DNA from: Russula earlei
Lineage: Eukaryota; Basidiomycota; Agaricomycetes; Russulales; Russulaceae
DNA length: 64,000 nucleotides
Direction of reading: 5' to 3'
Assembly (NCBI GenBank): GCA_025769875.1
Contig: JAGFNK010000127.1
Coordinates: forward strand, 1-64,000
This document shows, piece after piece, positions 35,462-45,002 of this stretch. How positions within the stretch are numbered: the stretch's first letter is position 1; every line of letters begins with the position of its first letter. Made by a program: the position numbers and the translations under genes. The notes beneath the pieces are model-generated. The model searched no databases, had not been told where the DNA came from, and was given only the letters and a program-made list of their open reading frames with translations.

Positions 35462-35476
35462 CCAGGGCCCATAACC
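35462..35476 (-). promoter_or_regulatory. Copia-B primer-binding site (half initiator tRNA-Met)
   Basis: On the coding strand the 5' LTR end CAACA is followed directly by GGTTATGGGCCCTGG. GGTTATGGGCCC is the complement of the initiator tRNA-Met anticodon arm (GGGCCCAUAACC). Drosophila copia is primed by a half-tRNA at the same position of the tRNA. Confidence 0.8.
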
Positions 35477-35909
35477 TGTTGAATTGCGCAGTGATAAGGT
35501 AGATTAGATCATAATAGATCTAATAAAACGATATTCAGTTTCTGTGAGAAGAAACTACTTGTGTCATATTTACCTAATAAAATGATACTACAGTGCATAA
35601 TCAGCTACTGATAAGATCGTGAGATAGTAAGTACTTACTTCAGTTTCTGTGAGAAGAAACTGAAGTATCTACTGTATGTACGATGCTCTTAAGTATCTGA
35701 GAGCATCCCTAATTATTTTGTCTAGTAACTATCAAATTGTTTTCACAATTGCTATGTGCTAGCTACCATTTGTCTTAGATCACCCTATCAATTTTGTTAT
35801 CGTATGCATTTCAGCAACTGATCTGAAACACTTATGTGGTCCAGGCCTGTGGGCCACCCGGACAGTTTGGGCCGATGTGTCAACGCTTCGGCTACTCTTT
35901 ATCTCAACA
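35477..35909 (-). repeat. Copia-B 5' LTR
   Basis: 433 bp, the same length as its partner. Differences from the 3' LTR are mostly C/T and G/A transitions, many at CpG sites (cgcgtcaacgc here is tgtgtcaacgc). It is adjacent to the half-tRNA primer-binding site. Confidence 0.92.
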
Positions 35910-35914
35910 CTTAT

Positions 35915-37071
35915 ACATGATGGACATGAAAACAGCTGTCCCAGAGACAGCATACATAATATATTGATGATTTCCTGGCTGAAGGCAAGGACACATGAGT
36001 CACAGATAAATGTGTCCTCATCACTCACAGCACAGCCTCTAAGGCTGACATCAAGACCTGGCACTGCCACCTCAGCCACCTAAATGTTGACGCCATACTA
36101 CAAATGGTTAGAAAGGGCATGATTAAGGGCATGGGGATCACTGGCACCACACCATATACCCCCTGAAAACCCTGCCTCAAAGGCAAGCAAACATGCCATG
36201 AAATCTAGTGCACAACCAACACACATGCCAAAGCAGTACTTGGCCACATGTTCTCTGACATCTCTGGCAAAATATCCCCTCACTTGCACCAAGGCTTTGA
36301 GTACTTCATCACCTTCATTGATGATCACTCTTGAAAGGTATTTGTTGAGGGATTGTGCCACAAGAGCAATGTTGCATGTCACCTGAAGGCCTTTATTGCC
36401 TGTGCCAAACTTGAGACCAGCCGGTGCATGAAGGTCCTACACAGCAATGGAGGGGGCAAGTACACAAGCAACAAGATCACCAAGTACCTTGAGGGCAAAG
36501 GGATCAAACAGGAACTCATGACACAGCATAATGGCATGGCTGAGTGCATGAATCACATGCTCCTCAACAGCATCCATGCAATGCTAACTGATGCCAACTT
36601 ACCAGAATCATTCTGGTATGCCACCCTTGAGTATTTGGCACTCCTGCACAACATTGCTCTGATGCATGTCCTTGTCAATTCCACTCCTGAGGAGGCCTGG
36701 AGTGGGAACAAACCCAACATCTCCTGCCTTTGCATTTTCAGATCTCAAGCATTTGTCCATATCCCAGAGAAGAACTGCACCAAATTGGCTGCAAAGTCCT
36801 TAGTGTGCACTTTCCTCAGATATGTGTGAACTCACAAGGCTTACCATTTAATGCACCATCCCACTCGCTGCTTTCTGGAGTCCCACAACATCATTTTCAA
36901 TGATGGGGGCCCACCTCAGTCTCAGTCCTTTGAATGTGTTATAATCCAACATGATGACACTGGGACAATAACTGTGCCTATTGACACACCACCTCCTAAA
37001 CTATCTCTGTCTGAACCTCAATCAGAAAGTGAGAGCAAAATAGAAATTGAAAATACACTCACTGCACCATC
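35915..37071 (+). pseudogene. Copia-A integrase
   Basis: It resumes after Copia-B with LYMMDMKTAVPE and the HH-CC-like pre-integrase region (WHCHLSHLN, CLKGKQTCHE). The core has FSDISGKISPHLHQGFEYF (first Asp), FITFIDDHS, then MKVLHSNGGGKYTSN, where the second catalytic Asp is Asn (AAT at 36446-36448 after AGC). QHNGMAECMNHMLLNSIHAM carries the Glu, and the domain ends with LCIFRSQAFVHIPEK and SLVCTFLRYV. It then runs into the acidic linker, which is interrupted by solo LTR L5 at 37072. Confidence 0.87.
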
Positions 37072-37953
37072 TGTTACACCATTTTCCTTTTACGTTTACC
37101 TCTTACCTTTCGCTATGGACTGCTTGCTTTCGTACGTCCCTTTGCTTACTAGTCTCATGACCTCTTACATCTTGTGATCCCTTCTGTGTTATCATGTGAT
37201 CCATACACATCCAGGTAACACTGGATTGCTGTTACTTTCCCTTTGTTTGGTTCTCCTTCCATTTATATTCACTTCTTAGTTTCGACTGTGCAATGCTGCG
37301 CACCTACTGTGCAGCACAGTTACTTGGTTCTGACTCATTCGTGGCCTCATTCCTATGACTCCTACTTATTATGACTCCTACTATACTAGTAGCACAGTCA
37401 AAGCGCAGCTATTGCTGCGCTTCTCCTGTATATATAAGCTCAGTACTTTGTGACCAAAGCCCTAAGCTTGGTCTCTTGTAGAATCCAACCTACTCTTGTC
37501 CAAACATATTCTCCTGCAACCCACTTCGCTCTTAACCCTCAAACCACAACCACCTCTCCATTTCATCAACTCTCAACACACCATCCACCATCTACTCTTC
37601 GCCTTTCCCTTCCTTCCCTAAGAGTCTCTCTTCACTCCCCTGAGAAGAGCTCTCCTCCTTTAAGACCTACCTTCTTCTACTCTCTCTGCGTTGTTCAAGG
37701 TCCCCGACAGACTTGAATGCATATAGCTAGTGGAACCAGCCCTAGTCTATCCCATTACAAACTTACCCTAGCTTCTCAACGGACCGGGTTGTACTAGGAA
37801 GGGTCTATTGGCCATAACCTGTTTAGCATAAAACACTTTGACCGCTGCAGGGATCTTTACTCATTATACATGGGAACCAGCCCATTTCTTGAACACCTCT
37901 CTATTACCGACTTGTTTTCCACTTGTGAACTGACACAGCTAGTTACCGTGACA
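37072..37953 (+). mobile_element. Solo LTR, family L5, copy 1
   Basis: 882 bp reading TGTTACACCATTTTCC...GTTACCGTGACA, with a perfect duplication ccatc (37067-37071 and 37954-37958). It has the promoter CTGTATATATAAGCTCAGTA near 37426. The inverted copy at 43822-44703 has the same length, and a third copy is at 54316-55231. It retains some CpG. Confidence 0.94.
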
Positions 37954-37958
37954 CCATC

Positions 37959-38220
37959 TGCCCCACCTGAACCAGCCAACAACTGTCCTAAATGCACAGT
38001 TGGTGCACCAGTCCACAACAATGACCCTCACTACACAGTTACCTCATATGGCTCATAAAAACACAACATTGAATGTGTTAACATGGCCCAAACCACCATG
38101 ACTGATGACCCATGCACTTACACACAAGCCATGGCCTGACCCAATGCAGCTGAGTGGGAAGTTGCATGTGAGGAAGAGCGCTGCTCATTCAAGCGCATGG
38201 GCATGTACAAGGTTGCCCTG
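37959..38220 (+). pseudogene. Copia-A linker and reverse transcriptase start
   Basis: Pro/Thr-rich linker, then TWPKPP..., MTDDPCTYTQAMA and AEWEVACEEERCSFKRMGMY. The last is the conserved start of the copia RT domain. Solo LTR D interrupts it right after KVAL, and the RT continues at 39184 with FKDCKVVGSKWVF. Confidence 0.8.
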
Positions 38221-39183
38221 TGTCAAGACTCACTGTTGAACAATCCAGTTCAAGAGTGAGGGATAAGTTCAAAGACGAGTTGGTAGACATCCAAGACAGC
38301 ATGGGCAAGAAGTAGAGTCCAAAGCAGTACCAAATTCCAAAGAGGTATGGTTACTGGTAGAGTTGAGCAGGCACACAGGGAAGAAGCCAGAATGGTCACA
38401 AGGGGACAGTCCTTAAAGGAGTATCACAGAGATAGAGAGTGCGCAAACAAATGGACAGTCTGAAGACTGTCCATTACTTTATTGAGCACTTATATACTAC
38501 AAGAGGATTGCTAAATAGGGGACAAGTCTTAACCTTGTTATCAAGCACAATAGACAGATGAGTAAGAAGTCAGAGTGTGCTTACTGAGCATGCTCAGTCA
38601 TGCTCAGTAAGCTGCTGAGTAAGGAGGCTTATCCTGATGAGTAAGAGTCTTTACTGTCCACATGTTTACTTCTTTAGTACACGTGCAAAGCACCTGATTC
38701 ATTTCCTGTTAGTTAGTTTAGGGCTGGTCATTTGAGGACTTGTAGTTTGGTGCAAGGAATAGAGTTGCTTATAAGGCCCCTTATATAGTTCTATTAGGGT
38801 CCTTAGAGTCAACCCTAATACTTATATTAAGGTCCTTAGTATTGTTTCATAGTTCATTCTAAGGTTATTAGAGTTAGTCTAATAACATGTTGTAGGGCTG
38901 TTAGTGTCTTGTTAGCACCTCTTGTGGAGCACTTAGAGTCATCCTAAATGGTCTTTAGAGAAGCTATAATGCTGTCCGTTTTTGCTAAAAGGGTTGCCAT
39001 TAAGTGGGGCTTGCTGTATGTCAATTGTGCCAAGAATCACTTGTGCAACAAGGCATGCACAATATTGTGGACACCTCTACTCACCCCTTTTGTCTGTGTG
39101 AACAGGGTGACACCATAGAGGCTGGGTTTCCTCTCACAAGGAAGGGTCCTTCAAGGGCCCTCTCTGGGAAATGGTTCATGACA
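38221..39183 (-). mobile_element. Solo LTR, family L1, copy D
   Basis: 963 bp, TGTCAAGACTCACTGTTG...ATGGTTCATGACA, with a perfect duplication ccctg (38216-38220 and 39184-39188). It is reversed relative to copy C, so its transcribed strand is minus. It interrupts the RT of Copia-A. Confidence 0.94.
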
Positions 39184-40132
39184 CCCTGCATTTCAAAGAC
39201 TGCAAGGTTGTAGGGAGCAAATGGGTCTTTTGCATCAAGCAAGGACCTGATGGCACCATACAGAAATACAAAGCCTGCATCATCATGCAGGGCTTCACAC
39301 AAGTTGAGGGCATTGACTATGATGAGACCTTTGTGCCCATCTCCAAAAATTGTCTCCTTGAGCATGATACTGGCCCTTGCCACCAAACACAATCTAGAGG
39401 TCCACCAAATGGATGTAAAGTCAGCATACCTCAATGAGGCACTGAAAGAGGAGATCTTCATGGAACCTCCCCCTGGTTTTGACATTCCTAGGCAAGGTAT
39501 TACATCTAATAAAGGCCATCTATGGCATGAAGCAAGGCAGACACATCTGGTACAAAGACATCCATGGCAAACTCAGTGCCATGGGCTACCAATGTACCAA
39601 TGCTGACCATGCCATCTTCACCTGAATGCATGATGGAGACCTCTCCATCATCATGTTATATGTTGATGATATAACTATGGTATCAAAATCCATTGAAACT
39701 ATCAATCGAGACAAATCAGTTTTGAAACAACACTATGACATGACTGATTTAGGTGAAATATCCTGGATCCTTGGCATGCACATCGCTTGGGATTGCAATG
39801 CAGGCTGGATTTCCCTCTCCCAAGAGAAATACATAACTGAAACCCTGGAGAGGCATGGGAAATCTAATGTGCATCCAATCGGCACACCAAACCTCACAAA
39901 TGAGCATCTCACTAAACTCACCTCCCCTGAAATTGATGTAAAGTTGTATCAGAGTACCATCAGTGCACTGATGTACCCAATGCTTGGCACATGCCCTGAC
40001 CTTGCATACACAGTTGCAGCCCTCGGGCGACATGCCATGAACACAGGTCCTAAGCACCAACACGCACTCAATTGCACATTCTGATACCTCTGAGCCACCA
40101 GTAGCAGCCAACTCATCTTCCAACGTGGAACC
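39184..40132 (+). pseudogene. Copia-A reverse transcriptase and start of RNase H
   Basis: Reads KVVGSKWVFCIKQGPDGTIQ, GFTQVEGIDYDETFVPISK, HQMDVKSAYLNEALKEEIFM and then SIIMLYVDDITMVSKS, with the catalytic YVDD intact (about 39657-39672). DLGEISWILGMHIAWD, ISLSQEKYITETLERHG and MLGTCPDLAYTVAALGRH follow. Two frameshifts lie near 39350 and 39500. The frame reaches LIFQRGT, where LTR L7 is inserted at 40133. The intact YVDD codons GTT GAT GAT contain no CpG, unlike the mutated sites elsewhere. Confidence 0.88.
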
Positions 40133-40382
40133 TGTTACAGCATCATGGCTGTTGAAGTGTTAGCTTGGGGTTCAGTGGGGCCAAGTCCCTGTGACTTGGT
40201 TCAAGGGTTCAATGGGGGCCAGCTCCAAGAGACTGGTTCAAAGGTTTAGCATCTCAAGAACAAGTCAAGTTATGACTGGTCTGCTGACAGAGTTGATCTT
40301 CTGGTTACTTCACAGAAGAGGAGGATGAGGAGAGAGAGGCAGAGGAGGAAGAGGAACACAAGGGTTCCTTGAGGAGAGCTTA

Positions 40383-42258
40383 CATCAGGGAAAACTACAT
40401 CTGTGAAATATCTCTAAATATCTCTAAATGTCAGTATATACTGGTATATAGGAGAATACCTTGATTATTGGTAATTATCTGAATTCGAAGTGTCGTCATT
40501 TGCGTATGTATATTTATTGATAAATATCAACATTATCGGCAAATTGTCCCTACAATATATCGCAGTAGTAGAGACCGTAGGACACCGGGGCTAGGGCAGA
40601 GGACAGGACAGGACAGGAGGGGACGATTCGCGGTGCAACGCGGCCGCGAAAACAAAATTTTCACGGCCTAGCAACTGAACTTCGGTAAGGGGAAGGGAAA
40701 AGATTTTGGGGCTGGAAAGGAGAGGGGAGAGAGGGAGGAGGAGATGGCCCCTTTTTGGCGTGCGAATGGCCGCGTACATGCGCTGCGTTGACCCGTCGCT
40801 CACAGCCCCTTTTGGCATGGGTAAACTGGAGCAGAGGGGAAGTGAGAGGAACGCTGCGCGCTCGGGAACTGGCATGTATAGGAGCTGGAGAGGAAAAGAA
40901 ACAATCAAAAACCGTATAGAAATGAAAACGAAAAAACGCACGCGGTGGTGGCCATCGCGAGATCGTTATATCCACGGCCGAGTCATCATGGTCGCCACTG
41001 CAGGGGAATGGGTGCCAGTGGGTGGGAGAGCGCCGCCGTCACGGCCATAAGCACATCGCCTTGAAGCCCAACAAGGAACTGTGTAGTGGGAAGGAGAGGA
41101 TGAGAGAGAGCGCGTGAAAACGAAACCTAACACGCACCGGCGGAAAACACATCTTGGAAAAGCCAGGAAAAAGGAGGCTCACACGGGTGTGGTGCCAAAC
41201 GAAACCCACCATCGCGAGTGTTGACGGCTGCGTCATCACCGCGGTCCCGGCCGTGCTGTTGCTGTGAGAAGAGGTCAAAAAGAGCAAGTGAAAAATAAAA
41301 ATAAATAAAAACGCGCACCGGGTTCGTGGTTCCACAGAAGCGTTCTCGTGGCCATTTTGGTCATGTCTGGCGTTGACCCCATGGGTCTTGACGGCTGCGT
41401 CATCACCGCGGTCCTGGCCGTGCTGTTGCCGTGAACAAAGTGTGTCAAATGAAAGAGATAAAAAAAGCGCACTGGGTTTGTGGACACAGAATCAATTTCA
41501 TGGGCATTGGGTATTCTTGTGGTCTTGGCCTGGAGTCGCCACGTGTCACTACAGTGACACAGGAGGAAAGGGGATTTGGGGGAAGCAGGTAGAAGAAGAG
41601 CTTTCAGGGGCCTGCTTGGAAGAAGGGTGTGGGAAGGAGAGGGAGAGAGGATGAGAGAGAGGGCGCGAAAACGAACACACCATAGGTTGCGGGAAATTTC
41701 GAATCACCTGTGAATTAGCCAGTGAAATTTTGAGGAGACTGGCAGCTTGGGAGTCTTGAACTGGGATTATGGGGAAGGAAGAGTGGGAATGGGAAGGACA
41801 GGAAGAGGAGAGGAAGGAGAGGAAGGACGGCAAAACGAAAAACGAAGATGTGAAGACGCGCGGTTGAAACCCATATTCGTCGAAGTGTTCACCTCATTCC
41901 CACAAGTGTGGCACTGTCATTCTGGACAAGTGCGACTGTTTTAGACACAAACACATATTTTTTTTGTTAACCCTTTCCTTGATAGGCATAGCTATTTGAC
42001 TGTTCATTAATATCAGATTTCTTGATCAGTGCTGGAAGCAGCTACAATCACCTTTGGATTGTCTCCAAATTACACCTTCAACTTCTATATCAGAATATCT
42101 ATACAGTATCTTGGAATATGTAGCAATATGGAGAGAACTCATATTTTAATGATATTTCAGAAATGTGGGATCAAAATATCTACAGTATCTCAGAATATGT
42201 AACAATATGGAGAATACTCATATTTACTGATATTTCAGAAATGTAGGATTCCCTGATG
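40383..42258. mobile_element. CATCAGG-ended element 1, 1.9 kb with GC-rich cargo
   Basis: Left end CATCAGGGAAAACTACAT; the right end reads CATCAGGGAATCCTACAT on the other strand, and similarity continues through TGAAATATC. The 2-bp duplication is TA (40381-40382 and 42259-42260). The empty site is visible in the L7 copy at 48665. The AT-rich outer parts flank a CpG-rich block (about 40560-41950) rich in GGAGAGG/GAAAACGAA. That block holds a 165-bp-spaced repeat of GACGGCTGCGTCATCACCGC (41224 and 41389). No transposase is evident. Confidence 0.82.
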
Positions 42259-42485
42259 TAGGTCAAGCAGAGTAAAGGCCAGCACAAGTGACTTGTGATT
42301 TGAGAGAGGGTACAGGGTAATGGATGCAACAGGAAATGGGACATAGCCAAGCATGGGGCATTCCCCAGCTTCTACAGGCACTTAAATACTGTATCTAGCA
42401 AGGCTGTACAGTACCATATGCAGAACAATAGATAAAACTGAGCCAATGGCAGAAAGGGATCAATCAGTAGGTAAAACACAAAAGA

Positions 42486-42986
42486 TGTCACAGAACCAGT
42501 ACCTCAGACTGGACCAGCAACCAGGATAGCCTACCCAGACATGCCTTGCATCTGACTTGTGTTTTATGACTTGTTACTTGACTCATGCTTGCAATGACTG
42601 TTCCTCATGTTCAGCCCTCAATCACCTCATGAACAACTCACTGTTACCTGTAGGTACTATTTGATATAGTATCTAGGTGTATATAAACTGTCCTGTTGAA
42701 GAGAACAAGCCTTAGGCTTGTTCTCCTGTGAATATACTGGTTGAATACCTCTCAAAATTGCCTGTTCCCAAGTTTTCAAGCTCCTCATCTGAAACCCTCC
42801 AGTTTGCTAAGTCTTCTGGACACAAAGACTTATCAAACCCTTCCCCATTCTGCTGTACACACTAGCCCTTGCTGTGTTGTCACCAAAATCCCCAGCTTTT
42901 GTGAGAACTTGTCATCTCACTTGAATTCCCTGCACTTGTCTTGCATGTGAACAAATTTGTCAGCAACACCACCCCAGTCAGTGACA
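42486..42986 (+). mobile_element. Solo LTR (501 bp) in the L7 LTR
   Basis: TGTCACAGAACCAGTACC...CCAGTCAGTGACA with a perfect duplication aaaga (42481-42485 and 42987-42991). A TATATAAACTG promoter-like box lies at about 42682, followed by a small stem AACAAGCCTTAGGCTTGTT. It is the only copy of this family in the window. Confidence 0.92.
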
Positions 42987-43104
42987 AAAGATGAAACAAT
43001 AATGAGTTGATCAAACTCAAGGGATGAAATGGTTGTCAAGGGGATGAGGGTAGTAAGTAAAAACAGAGACAGAATGACAAACAAAAATGGGGTAGATTAC
43101 AACA

Positions 43105-43289
43105 GAACCCCCAGTGGTACCATACTGCATGGCTTGCAGACACAGACTGGGCAAGTGATGTTAATGAACACAAGTCCACATCCAGCTTCATGTTCATGCT
43201 TGGAGGGGGTACAATCAGCTGGAGCTCCAAGAAACAGACCTTTGTGGCTCTCTTGAGCACTGAGGCTGGATACATTGCTGCTGCCCATG
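43105..43289 (+). pseudogene. Copia-A RNase H, first part
   Basis: Resumes after LTR L7 with PSGTILHG, then across frameshifts AGDVNEHKSTSSFMFMLGG-like sequence and KKQTFVALLSTEAGYIAAA. These are the catalytic strands of copia RNase H. It breaks at 43289 at an unclassified insertion and resumes at 44721. Confidence 0.82.
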
Positions 43290-44720
43290 GTGGATTTTGC
43301 TCCACCAGAGGCCATGATGTGCGGAGCGCCTTCATGGCGTGATGTGCTACAGCTCTCAGATCTGAAAGGACTGAAAACAAATTTTTGGAAAACCCCCCTT
43401 TGTGGGGGGACTTTACTCAATTGACAGATGGGCTTGATCACACAGCAGGCTCAGAAGCTGCAGATCACACAAAGCAAAAAGGCTAAAAAACCCAATGTTC
43501 TCCCCAATCATCTCACATCCTCAATTGCAAACAAGAGTGTCTCAAGGACACAGTGGAGCTTGTGAGATGCAAGCTTGATGCCTTGGCCAAAGGCTGTAGA
43601 GGCGAAGATTGTCTCATAAGTCTTGGTATCATCTTAGCAACCTATGATACACATCTACGAATAGCCTACACCCAAAAAAAATGTATTTAGAGAGTCTCAA
43701 ATGACCAAACAATCCATGGGCATTCGCATGTATTGCCTCCCTGAATAACGCTTCCCACATGCCATCTCAACCTGCCATCCTGTGTACTGATTGCTGTGCC
43801 CTCAGGCTTTCCCCCTCTTATTGTCATGGTAACTAGCCGTGTCAGTTCACAAGCGGAAAACAAGTCGATGATAGAGAGGTGTTCAAGAAACGGGCTGGTT
43901 CCCATGTATATTGAGTAAGGATCCTTGCAGCGGTCAAAGTGTTTTATGCTAAACAGGTTATGGCCAATAGACCCTTCCTAGTACGACTTGGTCCGTTGAG
44001 AAGCTAGGGTAAGTTTGTAATGGGATAGACTAGGGCTGGTTCCACTAGCTATATGTGTTCAAGTCCGTTGGGGACCTTGAACAATGCAGAGAGAGTAGAG
44101 GAAGATAGGTCTTAAAGGAGGAGAGCTCTTCTCAGGGGAGTGAAGAGAGACTCTTAGGGAAGGAAGGGAAAGGCGAAGAGTAGATGGTGGATGGTGTGTT
44201 GAGAGTTGATGAAATGGAGAGGTGGTTGTGGTTTAAGGGTTAAGAGCGAAGTGGGTTGCAGGAGAATATGTTTGGACAAGAGTAGGTTGGATTCTACAAG
44301 AGACCAAGCTTAGGGCTTTGGTCACAAAGTACTGAGCTTATATATACAGGAGAAGCGCAGCAATAGCTGCGCTTTGACTGTGCTACTAGTATAGTAGGAG
44401 TCATAATAAGTAGGAGTCATAGGAATGAGGCCACGAATGAGTCAGAACCAAGTAACTGTGCTGCACAGTAGGTGCGCAGCATTGCACAGTCGAAACTAAG
44501 AAGTGAATATAAATGGAAGGAGAACCAAACAAAGGGAAAGTAACAGCAATCCAGTGTTACCTGGATGTGTATGGATCACATGATAACACAGAAGGGATCA
44601 CAAGATGTAAGAGTTCACGAGACTAGTAAGCAAAGGGACGTACGAAAGCAAGCAGTCCATAGCAAGAGGTAAGAGGTAAATGTAAAAGGAAAATGGTGTA
44701 ACACTTATCCTTCTTCACAA
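43290..44720. mobile_element. Unclassified insertion in RNase H, carrying solo LTR L5 copy 2
   Basis: Bounded by a 7-bp duplication gcccatg (43283-43289 and 44721-44727); removing it restores the frame AAAHATKEL. Its own sequence is about 545 bp outside the nested L5 LTR. No terminal inverted repeat, LTR, poly-A tail or coding domain was seen. The superfamily is therefore unknown. Confidence 0.65.
43822..44703 (-). mobile_element. Solo LTR, family L5, copy 2
   Basis: 882 bp, reading TGTCATGGTAACTAGC...GAAAATGGTGTAACA, with a perfect duplication cttat (43817-43821 and 44704-44708). It is the inverse orientation of copy 1 and nearly identical to it, including the TATATATA box (complement near 44340). 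Confidence 0.94.
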
Positions 44721-45002
44721 GCCCATGCCACAAAGGAGCTAATCTGGCTCAGACATCTGTTGAGTGAGCTAGGAATAGACACTCACCCCCCAACCATTCT
44801 TCATGTGGACAACCAATCTGCAATTGCCATTGCATGCAACCCCAAATTCTATGACCAGACCAAACACATTGAAGTCTGGCACCACTTCTTGCAACACAAA
44901 GTCAAGAGTGAAGAGACCTGCCTTCAGTACATCCATACTGAGGACCAGGTTGCTGATATTTTGACCAAAGGCCTCACATGTGAGAAGCATGATAAGTTTT
45001 CA
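44721..45002 (+). pseudogene. Copia-A RNase H, second part
   Basis: ATKELIWLRHLLSELGID, TILHVDNQSAIAIACNP (RNase H Asp), HIEVWHHFLQHKV and HTEDQVADILTKGLTCEKHD, the standard C-terminal end of copia polyproteins (ADILTK). CATCAGG element 2 interrupts it, and the last codons plus stop lie at 47814-47850. Confidence 0.9.

Larger units (their letters stand above)
31481..35909 (-). mobile_element. Copia-B: complete LTR retrotransposon, coded on minus
   Basis: 4,429 bp with two 433-bp LTRs (31481-31913 and 35477-35909) and a perfect duplication cttat (31476-31480 and 35910-35914). The coding strand is minus, shown by the protease-like start IDYGAPHHISPF (34431 on), a pre-integrase block with CNFITP and HIQHQ, integrase fragments near 33700, and the RT segments GPWDLVNL, ISVAQGFTQF and ILSADDIIILGDP. 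The polypurine tract (tccccc on plus at 31914) and primer site lie exactly at the LTR edges. Multiple stops make it defective, and the LTRs differ mainly by transitions. Confidence 0.92.
40133..43104 (-). mobile_element. Solo LTR, family L7, copy 1 (carrying two insertions)
   Basis: Ends TGTTACAGCATCATGG and GGTAGATTACAACA, with a perfect duplication gaacc (40128-40132 and 43105-43109). It is inverted relative to the L7 copy at 48665-49275. Nested in it are the CATCAGG element (40383-42258) and a 501-bp solo LTR (42486-42986), leaving about 590 bp of its own. Confidence 0.9.
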
